DNA from: Ruminococcus sp. UBA4350
GTDB lineage: Bacteria > Bacillota > Clostridia > Oscillospirales > Ruminococcaceae
Assembly: GCA_002394125.1 (NCBI GenBank)
Contig: DGSY01000127.1
Location: 1-9,711 of the forward strand
Length of the DNA stretch: 9,711 nucleotides
Direction: 5' to 3'
Part shown: positions 1 to 6,518 of the stretch, in pieces
Numbering within the stretch: position 1 is the stretch's first letter
Layout: every line of letters begins with the position of its first letter
The notes under the pieces: generated by a model
What the model saw: only the letters and a program-made list of their open reading frames with translations
The model's database searches: none
Told to the model about the DNA's origin: nothing
Program-made: the position numbers and the translations under genes

Positions 1-2468
1 TCAAAGAGGAAGGTCAGGCGGCGGGAATCGCAGAGAACGGTCTCGTCGGTCACGCCGGTCGAATAGGACACCAGCCGGATCTGCTTGTCATCAAAGATCC
101 GTCCCTTGCCGAGCCGCAGATTGCGGAACAGCTTCGGCAGCGAGATCCGCTCCTGTAAGATCGGGAGCTGATTGTTTTCGAGCAGCAGCAGATCCTTTGC
201 ACATTCCGTCATTGCGGAAAGATGCTCGTATGCCGTAAAGACCGACCGCACCTCGGCATGACTGCGGCTTTCCGGCGGCAGTGCGCGTTCGAGGCTGTCG
301 AGTGCGCCGTAGATCTGATTCAGCGCAAGCTGGAAGCTGCTTGCGATGTTCATGAAAATGTGTGCGCTGCGGATGCGGGAGCGCTCGTTGATGCGGATAT
401 TCTCCTGCAAATGCTCCTTCTCCTGATGCAGCGAATGGATGCTGTCATCATGCATCCGCATTACGGCATTGAGATTCTCGATATAGGTCATGACGATGCG
501 CTTGCCGTGTTCATTCTGCGTGACCTTGAGTATGATATTGCACCAGACAAACTGTCCTTTTTCGCTGAGATCGAGCAGGAACAGATGCCGGATCTCGGCA
601 TCCAGCTCTCTCGCGGTGCGCAGGATCTCGTCATAGGAGAAGATGCGCCGGAACTCTGTCTGCTGCTCCGGATGCACATAGCGCGATGCAAAATCCGCAC
701 AGTATTTGCTGAAGCAGATCGTCTCCTGTATCGGCACAAGCTCGTTGTTTTCCATGCGGTAATGCCGGACGGTATCCGCATCGAGGTCGATCTCACCGAC
801 ATGGATGCAGGATTCCGTCAGGAGACTGTCAACGCGGCGGTGCAGCTCAAGCTGCTCATGCTCTGCGCGTGTCAGCTTGTCACGGCTGTTGACCTCGTCG
901 TCGATATCGGAAATATAGATCAGCGTATGCATCTGATTCTGCTCATTCCGCTGGAGATAGACCTCGGCACGGGCATAGCGCCAGCCGCTTTCGGATTTGT
1001 GCCGGTAATCGACGGTGATCTGCCGCTTGCCCTGCTCATAGTTCGTTTCTGCCGTCAGCGGGAGCAGCGCCTTTGAGACGCGCATATAATCCTCCGGATG
1101 ACAGTGCGGCATGATCATGCGCTCGAAGAACTGTCCGAACGGACATTCCATCGGCGGCATCACGGTATGATTCGCGATCCGGTAGCAGAGCGAGACCTGC
1201 TTCTCGAAATCGTTGTTGATAAACCAGATGAAGCGGTTGCGGATGAGCGTATAGAACTGCGCATTCAGAGATTCCTGCGCGCGCTTGGCTTCGATCTCCC
1301 GCCGCTTCTGGATGTCGATATCCTGCACGGCATAGACCGCCTCTGTCGGGACATCATCCTCAAAGGCAGTGAGCGTGAATGTCGAACGCGTCCATTTCGC
1401 GTTGATATCCGGATCCTGCTCCGGCGCGACACGACGGTATTCAAAGTTGATCTTTTTCTCGATCGGATCGACCAGAGTCGGCAGTGTTTGCAGATCGGTC
1501 AGCTTTTCCAGCTGCGGACGATCCTCCGGATGCACCAGCTGGATCAGAACCTTCGCGACATCATCAAAGGCGTAGGTCTGCTCATAGGAGAACCATGTGT
1601 TCAGGTCGGGCTGAAGCGTCAGGATCATCGTTTCGCCTGTGCGCAGATCAATGTGCAGCATCAGGCGGAAAATATCGGAAACGCCGGAGATAATATAGCT
1701 GTTGCGCTGAGAGAAGGTCTCCATCTCGGAGCGGTAATGCTCGGAGCGCTCCTGCATCAGATGACGCTCATTGCTGTCCTTTCCGAACATCAGCACGATG
1801 CCGGGGCCGACCATTGTCAGCGTGAAGCTCGCCCAGCGGTATTCCTCATCGCAGAGCCGGCGCACGGTACAGGAAGGCTCCGTATTCGCCTCGGTAAAAA
1901 GCCGGAGCTGTTCGATCGAAAATGTCGAAAGGAACTGCGGTCTGTCCTCCGGATGAATGATCGCTTCCGCATAGCGTTTGATATATTCGGTATACGAGGG
2001 GAAGGTCGCCTGCATATTCATCAGCGGATTTTCGTCGATGATGATTGAGGCGCGGCCGATGCGGATGTCGATGCGGACGGCATAGAAATACGAATAGTCC
2101 AGGACGGCCTTCATCATTTGCAGTGCCTCAGGCGGCGCGCCGTAATTGCGTCTGTCGATCGTAACGATCAGGACAGGGACGCCCTCCCATTCCGAGACAA
2201 AGGTATGCACGAAGGCGCTCTCCGGAAACCACGGCGCCTCCTCAACGGAGCGGCCGCAGAGCCGTCCGGTCGCGAGCGAGATCTCGCAGAGCCGGTCAAT
2301 CTCCTCATTCTGGATCAGTGAGGAATATGACGTATTTTCGTCCGTATGCGGGAACAGCTTTTTTGCTGTATGATTTAAGTAAATCAGTTTTTTTGAGTCC
2401 CGCTCAAACAGCATCACCGCATCATCGCGCAGTTCCAGAAACATTTTGTCAGTTTCATGATTCCACAT
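1..2468 (-). CDS. Multi-PAS sensor protein with histidine-kinase-like C-terminal region, 3' end outside window
   Basis: The frame is open from ATG at 2468 to the window edge (822 complete codons); the C-terminus is cut off. The start is supported by GGAGG at 2476-2480, 7 nt upstream. After an N-terminal PAS-like stretch (about residues 10-110) come four PAS_3-like modules, each marked by HPED or HPEQ, with the His at residues 172, 313, 457 and 599 (spacing 141, 144, 142). No transmembrane segment or signal peptide is visible, so it is probably a cytoplasmic sensor. Residues about 690-822 resemble a kinase dimerisation helix (IFMNIASSFQLALNQIYG, 704-721) followed by CDSRRLTFLF, which resembles the segment leading into the kinase N-box. 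In that alignment the phosphoacceptor His is Ser710. The gene has its own promoter and is probably not co-transcribed with upstream genes. The multi-PAS call is firm; kinase activity is doubtful and the ligand is unknown. Confidence 0.82.
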   Translation of the reverse strand, partial: MWNHETDKMFLELRDDAVMLFERDSKKLIYLNHTAKKLFPHTDENTSYSSLIQNEEIDRLCEISLATGRLCGRSVEEAPWFPESAFVHTFVSEWEGVPVLIVTIDRRNYGAPPEALQMMKAVLDYSYFYAVRIDIRIGRASIIIDENPLMNMQATFPSYTEYIKRYAEAIIHPEDRPQFLSTFSIEQLRLFTEANTEPSCTVRRLCDEEYRWASFTLTMVGPGIVLMFGKDSNERHLMQERSEHYRSEMETFSQRNSYIISGVSDIFRLMLHIDLRTGETMILTLQPDLNTWFSYEQTYAFDDVAKVLIQLVHPEDRPQLEKLTDLQTLPTLVDPIEKKINFEYRRVAPEQDPDINAKWTRSTFTLTAFEDDVPTEAVYAVQDIDIQKRREIEAKRAQESLNAQFYTLIRNRFIWFINNDFEKQVSLCYRIANHTVMPPMECPFGQFFERMIMPHCHPEDYMRVSKALLPLTAETNYEQGKRQITVDYRHKSESGWRYARAEVYLQRNEQNQMHTLIYISDIDDEVNSRDKLTRAEHEQLELHRRVDSLLTESCIHVGEIDLDADTVRHYRMENNELVPIQETICFSKYCADFASRYVHPEQQTEFRRIFSYDEILRTARELDAEIRHLFLLDLSEKGQFVWCNIILKVTQNEHGKRIVMTYIENLNAVMRMHDDSIHSLHQEKEHLQENIRINERSRIRSAHIFMNIASSFQLALNQIYGALDSLERALPPESRSHAEVRSVFTAYEHLSAMTECAKDLLLLENNQLPILQERISLPKLFRNLRLGKGRIFDDKQIRLVSYSTGVTDETVLCDSRRLTFLF

Positions 2469-2523
2469 ACGAATTCCTCCATTCTCCGAAAATCTTGACT
2501 GTTTATGGATGTGTTATTTTATC

Positions 2524-2552
2524 ATTATAGCAAATCAGCCGCGGAAAGTCAA
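2524..2552 (-). promoter_or_regulatory. Sigma-A-type promoter of the multi-PAS gene
   Basis: On the minus strand the -35 is TTGACT (2547-2552), followed by exactly 17 nt and a perfect TATAAT -10 (2524-2529). Transcription should start near 2517, leaving a leader of about 50 nt that contains the GGAGG ribosome binding site. The -35 lies mainly in the loop, and the spacer lies in the 3' arm, of the hairpin at 2532-2570. Confidence 0.8.
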
Positions 2553-2570
2553 TGTTCCGGCGGCTGATTT
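2532..2570 (-). terminator. Strong hairpin after the phosphatase gene, probable operon terminator
   Basis: A 10-bp outer stem (AAATCAGCCG 2532-2541 with CGGCTGATTT 2561-2570) continues through a single bulged base (2560) into a 5-bp inner stem (CGGAA 2542-2546 with TTCCG 2555-2559), with an 8-nt loop. It begins 22 nt after the phosphatase stop codon, the right place to end that operon. There is no real U-run after the 3' arm on either strand (only GATTTGC on the minus strand), so termination may be inefficient or need a factor. The element overlaps the promoter of the next gene. Confidence 0.6.
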
Positions 2571-2591
2571 ATAGCAATATACAAAAAATGA

Positions 2592-3245
2592 TTAGAAGAA
2601 GCGTATCATTTCTGCCGGCGATGCGGCAAAGAGCTTTCCGCCGGCCGATTCGAGCAGCGGGCGGTCGCGGAAGCCCCAGAGTACGCTGATGCACGGGATG
2701 CCGGCATTTTTCGCTGTCAGGATATCCACATCGGAATCCCCGACATAGACGGCATCTGCGGGCGATGTATCCAGCAGGCGGAGCGCCTCCAGCACCGGAT
2801 CGGCCGCAGGCTTGAGCGGAACGCCATCGCGCTGTCCGATCGCAGCGGAGATCCGTCCGGGGAAGAATTCCCCGCAGAGCTTTTTCACCTGCGCATCCGG
2901 CTTGTTTGAGACGACCGCGAGCCGCAGTCCCTTCTGCTGCAATGCCGCGAGCAGCTCCGCGATCCCGTCATAGGGCTTTGTATTCTCACGGCATTTCTGC
3001 GCATAGAAGCGCCGCGTATCCGCGAGCGTTTTCTCATAGAGCGGGTTAGCGCGGCCGTCCGGGATCGCACGCTCCACGAGCTTTGCAAGTCCGTTTCCGA
3101 CAAACCGCCGCACATCCGTCCGGCTGCGCTCCGGCATTCCGTTTTCCGAGAGCGCGGCGTTCAGTCCGTTCATGAGGTCATCGAGGGTGTTGAGCAGTGT
3201 GCCGTCGAGATCGAACACGACTGCCTTGATATCAGAAAACTGCAT
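2592..3245 (-). CDS. HAD-superfamily phosphatase, phosphoglycolate phosphatase-like
   Basis: This 217-residue protein has the full set of HAD motifs: motif I FDLDGT with nucleophile Asp12 and acid Asp14; motif II VVSNKPD with Ser113; motif III Lys145 in PLKPAADP; and motif IV VGDSDVD with Asp170 and Asp174. The helical stretch between motifs I and II (about residues 17-80) is a C1-type cap, as in phosphoglycolate phosphatases and PpaX-like enzymes. It is expected to be a soluble Mg2+-dependent phosphomonoesterase; the substrate cannot be read from sequence. A longer frame reaches 3302, but the start at 3245 is preferred because AAAGGAG (3253-3259) sits 7 nt upstream and the HAD fold begins right after it. 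It is the last gene of the four-gene run, 13 nt after the radical SAM stop, and is followed by a hairpin. Confidence 0.88.
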   Translation of the reverse strand: MQFSDIKAVVFDLDGTLLNTLDDLMNGLNAALSENGMPERSRTDVRRFVGNGLAKLVERAIPDGRANPLYEKTLADTRRFYAQKCRENTKPYDGIAELLAALQQKGLRLAVVSNKPDAQVKKLCGEFFPGRISAAIGQRDGVPLKPAADPVLEALRLLDTSPADAVYVGDSDVDILTAKNAGIPCISVLWGFRDRPLLESAGGKLFAASPAEMIRFF

Positions 3246-3252
3246 AAAATCG

Positions 3253-3259
3253 CTCCTTT
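3253..3259 (-). promoter_or_regulatory. Ribosome binding site of the phosphatase gene, overlapping the upstream stop codon
   Basis: On the minus strand the sequence is TGAAAGGAGCGATTTTATG. AAAGGAG shares a base with the TGA stop of the radical SAM gene (3261-3259) and sits 7 nt before ATG at 3245. It decides the start and suggests translational coupling. Confidence 0.75.
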
Positions 3260-4164
3260 CAGGCTTCCTCGCAGAAGCATCCCTGCTTCCAGCCGTTCTC
3301 ATACATTCTCCTGTCGATCGTATAAAGGATCAGGTCGCGCTGCGTGATCCAGTCCGGCGCGAGCAGCTGATCGCGCAGACAGTTCCCGGTCAGCCGGTGG
3401 ATGACGGTCTCCGGCCGGAGATGCGTCAGCGTCCAGATTGCCCAGTCAATGTATGTCTGCATGGAAATCGGCGTAAATTCGCCGTTTTCATATTGCTTTG
3501 CGAGCTGTGTATTCTTCATGATGAACAGGCTGTGGATCTTCACACCGTCCACGCGGAGCCGGTTCAGCACGGAAACTGTGTATTTGATATCGTCGAGCGT
3601 TTCATGCGGCAGACCGAGAATGATATGCACGATCACCGGCAGGCCGCGTGAGCGCAGCAGCCCGACCGCATCCTCAAAGCATTGCAGATCGCAGCCGCGG
3701 TTGATCGCCTTTGCCGTGCGGTCGCTGGCGGTTTGCAGTCCAAGCTCCGTCCAGACCTCATAGCGCTGCGCATATTCCGCGAGCAGATCGGCGATCTCCG
3801 GCGTGATGCAGTCCGGCCGCGTACCGATGTCCAGCACTTTGACACGGTCATCGAACAGCGCCGCATCATAGCGCTCACGCAGCACGGGAACCGGCGCATA
3901 GGTGTTCGTGAAATTCTGGAAATACACGATCCAGCGCGAATCCGCAGGGGCGCGGCTAAGTACCGCTTCGGCCTGCTCGCGGATCGTTTTCGCGGGATTG
4001 AGCTGCTCGCCTGCGCCGCGTTCGCCGCAGAATGTGCAGCCGCCCGTGCCGCAGGTTCCGTCGCGGTTCGGGCAGGTGAATCCGCCGTCAATGCAGATCT
4101 TGCGGATCTTCATGCCGTAATGCTCGTGCATGAGGTCGTTCATGGTGTAATAGGGATGCTTCAT
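3259..4164 (-). CDS. Radical SAM protein, YhcC/TIGR01212 family
   Basis: This 301-residue protein matches the YhcC-like radical SAM family in length and N-terminal signature (GGFTCPNRDGT, then GGCTFCGERG). The 4Fe-4S cluster that binds S-adenosylmethionine is probably held by Cys31, Cys43 and Cys46, the wide C-x11-C-x2-C spacing typical of this family and its Elp3-like relatives. An additional Cys38 lies in between. Downstream features include LDIGTRPDC (about 112-120), ELGLQTASD and the HIILGLPHET strand-loop of the radical SAM barrel. The physiological substrate of the family is not established to my knowledge, so only a cytosolic radical SAM enzyme is claimed. The start ATG at 4164 overlaps the esterase TGA stop as ATGA, and only a weak GGAG lies upstream, so translation is probably coupled. 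Confidence 0.88.
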   Translation of the reverse strand: MKHPYYTMNDLMHEHYGMKIRKICIDGGFTCPNRDGTCGTGGCTFCGERGAGEQLNPAKTIREQAEAVLSRAPADSRWIVYFQNFTNTYAPVPVLRERYDAALFDDRVKVLDIGTRPDCITPEIADLLAEYAQRYEVWTELGLQTASDRTAKAINRGCDLQCFEDAVGLLRSRGLPVIVHIILGLPHETLDDIKYTVSVLNRLRVDGVKIHSLFIMKNTQLAKQYENGEFTPISMQTYIDWAIWTLTHLRPETVIHRLTGNCLRDQLLAPDWITQRDLILYTIDRRMYENGWKQGCFCEEA

Positions 4165-5123
4165 TTCTGCGGCTCCATCGCTTTCAGCAGCGTCTCCGCA
4201 ATGCAGCGCTGTCCCTCGGCGGTCGGGTGCGGATCGTAGAATGAGAAATCCCCGCCCTGCGGCGTGTCTCCGCCGTTTCCGATGACCGGCGGCGCATCAT
4301 ATTCCGCATACGCCGCGTGGATATCGACCGGAACGAGATCGTCATGCTTCGCGGTGAAATCTGCGATCACCTGATTGGCGCGGGCGATCTGCTCTGCGGA
4401 AAAGCCGTAGAATGCGGCATTATCCTTGACGATACCGGAATCCGCCTCCGTCGTATACGGCTCATAGATATTCAGAACATATACATCTGCATCGGCATTC
4501 CGGTCGCGGATGAAGGTGTAGATATCCTCGAGGTCGGTCTCCAGACGCTCCAGATTGCCGTCGATCAGCGCATTCAGCTCCTTGAAAACCTGCTCCTCAT
4601 CATCGAGCTGCGATTCGAGCTTTTCGCGGATTTCCTCGGCTGCTGCGGAATCCATATGCGTCGGATCGCTCACATCAATGCCGAGCGCATCTGATTTGCT
4701 TTCGAGATACTGCCCGTAAACACCGAGCAGATTGTTCGCGCCGATATACAGCACGACGGCATCCGCCGACGGCAGGCGCATCGCACGGCCGTTGTTCAGC
4801 TTTTTGAGCAGATCGCTGCTGTCATCGCCGACGACTGCGTAATTATAATCCGTCCATGTGATGCCGTCCTGTTCGGACAGTGCTTTTGTCACGAGCGCGG
4901 AATAGCGTTCGGTATCGGGATCGTCCGTACCGTAACCGAAGGAGATCGAATCGCCGAGCGTGACAAGGCTTTTCTCGGTCGGCTCCGGTGCGGAGGTCTC
5001 TGCGGGAGCAGTTTCTGCGGATGATCCCGCAGGCTGTGAAGCGGTCTGGGCATTTCCGCAGCCGCTCAGCAGCATCGCGGGAATGCAAAGGGCGATCAGC
5101 TTATTCTTCATGTTCATCTTCAT
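4161..5123 (-). CDS. SGNH/GDSL-family esterase, predicted lipoprotein
   Basis: The 320-residue protein starts with a lipoprotein signal: Lys-rich N-terminus, hydrophobic core and lipobox LLSGC with Cys22, so it is probably anchored on the outer face of the membrane. An Ala/Ser/Pro/Glu-rich linker follows to about residue 50. The SGNH blocks are present: block I LGDSISFG with Ser59 as predicted nucleophile, block II Gly99 in AVVGDDSSD, block III IGANN (128-131), and block V DPHPTAEG with Asp297 and His299. An acidic, Glu/Asp/Leu-rich helical insertion lies at about 140-205. Substrates of this family range from acylated sugars to lipids, so no substrate is assigned. The start at 5123 is chosen over ATGs at 5117 and 5111 because AAGGAG (5131-5136) lies 7 nt away. 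It overlaps the end of the upstream lipoprotein gene by 23 nt. Confidence 0.87.
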   Translation of the reverse strand: MKMNMKNKLIALCIPAMLLSGCGNAQTASQPAGSSAETAPAETSAPEPTEKSLVTLGDSISFGYGTDDPDTERYSALVTKALSEQDGITWTDYNYAVVGDDSSDLLKKLNNGRAMRLPSADAVVLYIGANNLLGVYGQYLESKSDALGIDVSDPTHMDSAAAEEIREKLESQLDDEEQVFKELNALIDGNLERLETDLEDIYTFIRDRNADADVYVLNIYEPYTTEADSGIVKDNAAFYGFSAEQIARANQVIADFTAKHDDLVPVDIHAAYAEYDAPPVIGNGGDTPQGGDFSFYDPHPTAEGQRCIAETLLKAMEPQK

Positions 5124-5727
5124 TGTTATGCTCCTTCATCGGCGCAAAATTCGGCGGGCATTCATAATCAAGCGGCTCTGTCTCAAATTTCGCCGTTTCC
5201 GCATTCCAGCAGAAAACCGCGCACCGCTTGATATATTCTCCGTCATATTCGACCGGCACGATCAGATCAAAATAGCCGTCCTCATTATAGTCTTTGCAGA
5301 AATAGAACGCATCATGCTCCAGCATGACAGAAAAATCATAGGCGATCTTCTGATAGGAGCCGCCGGCGAGCTTCATTGTGACGACCTCCGGCTGGAATGC
5401 GTAGAGAAAATATTCCGGCAGCGGCGTATTGCCGTGCTCCTCGCCGCCGATCGCGCCCTGAAAGGTGTTCGGCTCCGATTCATATTCTTCGAGGATCTCC
5501 TCCGGCGTATGCTCCGGCTGGGCGGGCGGCGGCATGGTGATCTCCTGTGAAGCCTCGTCCGTTCCGAGCGGCTCCGCAACGGGGATCGGCGCGGTCTCTG
5601 CGGCGGGTGAGGTTCCGGATCCGGCAGAGATTTCAGCCGCAGAATCCGGCGCGGATGACGCTGCGACATGGCTGCATCCGCAGAGCAGCAGCAGAGCAGC
5701 CGATGCGGGAATCATGCGTATTTTCAT
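5101..5727 (-). CDS. Small lipoprotein with calcium-loop-like (FG-GAP/EF-hand-style) motif
   Basis: The 208-residue product has a lipoprotein signal with lipobox LLCGC (Cys18), then a low-complexity Ser/Ala/Pro/Glu linker to about residue 85, and a small globular domain at about 87-190. The domain contains DYNEDGYFDLIVPV (146-159), a D-x-N-x-D-G-x-x-D loop as in calcium-binding FG-GAP/EF-hand-like repeats, followed by a hydrophobic strand. The C-terminus is strongly acidic and His-rich (EHNNEDEHEE), part of which is encoded in the overlap with the next gene. No catalytic motif is seen. It is probably exported and lipid-anchored, and co-expressed with the esterase lipoprotein, perhaps as a partner. 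ATG at 5727 is supported by GAGGGAG (5735-5741) 7 nt upstream. No specific function is recognised. Confidence 0.75.
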   Translation of the reverse strand: MKIRMIPASAALLLLCGCSHVAASSAPDSAAEISAGSGTSPAAETAPIPVAEPLGTDEASQEITMPPPAQPEHTPEEILEEYESEPNTFQGAIGGEEHGNTPLPEYFLYAFQPEVVTMKLAGGSYQKIAYDFSVMLEHDAFYFCKDYNEDGYFDLIVPVEYDGEYIKRCAVFCWNAETAKFETEPLDYECPPNFAPMKEHNNEDEHEE

Positions 5728-5741
5728 AGAAAAACTCCCTC

Positions 5742-5789
5742 AAACAGCAAACGGAAGCGAAGATCTCTCCGCTTCCTGCTCTGCTGTTT
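5742..5789 (-). other. Interrupted hairpin between the RHH gene and the lipoprotein gene
   Basis: The outer stem AAACAGCA (5742-5749) pairs with TGCTGTTT (5782-5789), and the inner stem GGAAGCG (5753-5759) with CGCTTCC (5770-5776). A small internal loop lies between them and a 10-nt terminal loop closes the structure. The 5' arm in the minus-strand transcript overlaps the TAA stop of the RHH gene. The 3' arm ends one base before the ribosome binding site of the lipoprotein gene and no U-run follows directly, so this may be a partial terminator, attenuator or processing site. Confidence 0.5.
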
Positions 5790-6417
5790 ACTCAAAATAG
5801 TCACGGTATCTCTGGAGCGTGTCGGTGAGACGGTCCCAGATCGTCACATAGCCGTCATGCTCCTCAAAGACCTTGCCGTGCGAATTGCCGTTGTCGAATT
5901 TCATCTGCGAGAAATTATTGTCGAAATGCGGCACATAGGTGTTCGGGTGGCCGGTCGGATCCGAGCAGCGGCGGCGCAGCGCATCGAGCGTCACATTGCC
6001 GAGCTCATGCTTCAGCTCGAAGAATGCGCGCAGAATCTTGTGATTGTTCTGCTGCGGATTTCTCGCCCAGCGCGGGATCCGCTTGATCGCCTTGCCCCAT
6101 TCCTGAAAGATGCTGCCGGTTTCCGGCTCCGGCGGAACAGCGCCTCTCTGCGGCTGTACCGGCGGGGGCGCCGTCTGAACGGGCGGCGGGGTCTGCACCG
6201 GCGGGACTGCCTGACGGAACGGCGTCTGCGCGGGGGCAGGGGAGGGCTGTAACGGATCAGGTGTCTTATACTGATTTGCTGCGGATTGCAGCGCGTTCGC
6301 GAGATATCCGCGGACGAATTCCTCGGCGACGGCATCGCGGTTTGCACCGGTCAGCTCGATCGCCAGCTCAAACTTCTGCGCCAGATCATCCGGCAGATTG
6401 AAGGTCAGCTGTTTCAT
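5788..6417 (-). CDS. Ribbon-helix-helix protein fused through a Pro-rich linker to an unrecognised C-terminal domain
   Basis: This is a 209-residue protein. Residues 1-45 (KQLTFNLPDDLAQKF, two helices and a final EEFVRGYL) fit an RHH (CopG/Arc-type) DNA-binding domain. Residues 52-99 are a Pro/Gln-rich linker with short repeats such as PPVQT. Residues 103-209 form a separate domain rich in Trp, Arg, His and Asn (IPRWARNPQQNNHKILRAF, then TYVPHFDNNFSQMKFDN and SHGKVFEEHDG) that I do not recognise; alternating helix and strand would suit a winged-helix-like or nucleic-acid-binding fold, but that is a guess. A longer frame reaches 6477, but ATG at 6417 is preferred: it has GGAGGT (6423-6428) 5 nt upstream and starts at the RHH strand, and the extra codons run through the promoter leader. 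RHH proteins usually repress their own promoter, which fits the repeats found upstream. Confidence 0.72.
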   Translation of the reverse strand: MKQLTFNLPDDLAQKFELAIELTGANRDAVAEEFVRGYLANALQSAANQYKTPDPLQPSPAPAQTPFRQAVPPVQTPPPVQTAPPPVQPQRGAVPPEPETGSIFQEWGKAIKRIPRWARNPQQNNHKILRAFFELKHELGNVTLDALRRRCSDPTGHPNTYVPHFDNNFSQMKFDNGNSHGKVFEEHDGYVTIWDRLTDTLQRYRDYFE

Positions 6418-6465
6418 ATTGCACCTCCGTTGACATAAGCGGCAGCCTTGTATGCTGTTGGGAAC

Positions 6466-6494
6466 AGTATAATACAATTTTGCAATTTTGTCAA
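6466..6494 (-). promoter_or_regulatory. Near-consensus promoter of the RHH-domain gene, with tandem repeat in the spacer
   Basis: The minus strand carries a perfect TTGACA -35 (6489-6494), exactly 17 nt of spacer and a TATACT -10 (6466-6471). Transcription should begin near 6459, about 40 nt before the ATG. The spacer and the inner edge of the -35 contain two adjacent copies of CAAAATTG (6475-6482 and 6483-6490). A repressor bound there would block the promoter, so this is a candidate autoregulatory operator. Confidence 0.78.
6475..6490 (-). repeat. Two abutting CAAAATTG direct repeats inside the promoter
   Basis: The two exact 8-bp copies lie head to tail with no gap, between the -10 and -35 of the RHH-domain gene. 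Tandem half-sites of this size are typical of cooperative RHH dimer binding. Assignment as the operator of the adjacent gene product is inference. Confidence 0.55.
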
Positions 6495-6518
6495 GTTCTA
6501 AAGTGCAACTTAGTATTT

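Noticed and set aside
222..2048. Plus-strand open frames of 284 and 316 codons opposite the multi-PAS gene
   Set aside because: The minus strand is one uninterrupted frame with PAS motifs, a promoter and a ribosome binding site. The plus frames show only scrambled, Arg/Asp/Leu-rich composition.
6118..6264. Proline-rich repeat region as a minisatellite or mobile element
   Set aside because: It is an in-frame Pro/Gln linker of imperfect short repeats; there are no flanking duplications or mobile-element features.
6430..6473. Plus-strand promoter made of TTGACA (6430-6435) and TATAAT (6468-6473)
   Set aside because: The spacing is 32 nt, far from the 16-18 needed, and no plus-strand gene follows.
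6418..6477. N-terminal extension of the RHH-domain protein to 6477
   Set aside because: The extension covers the -10 and the transcription start of its own promoter. The ATG at 6417 has a strong ribosome binding site and begins the RHH fold.
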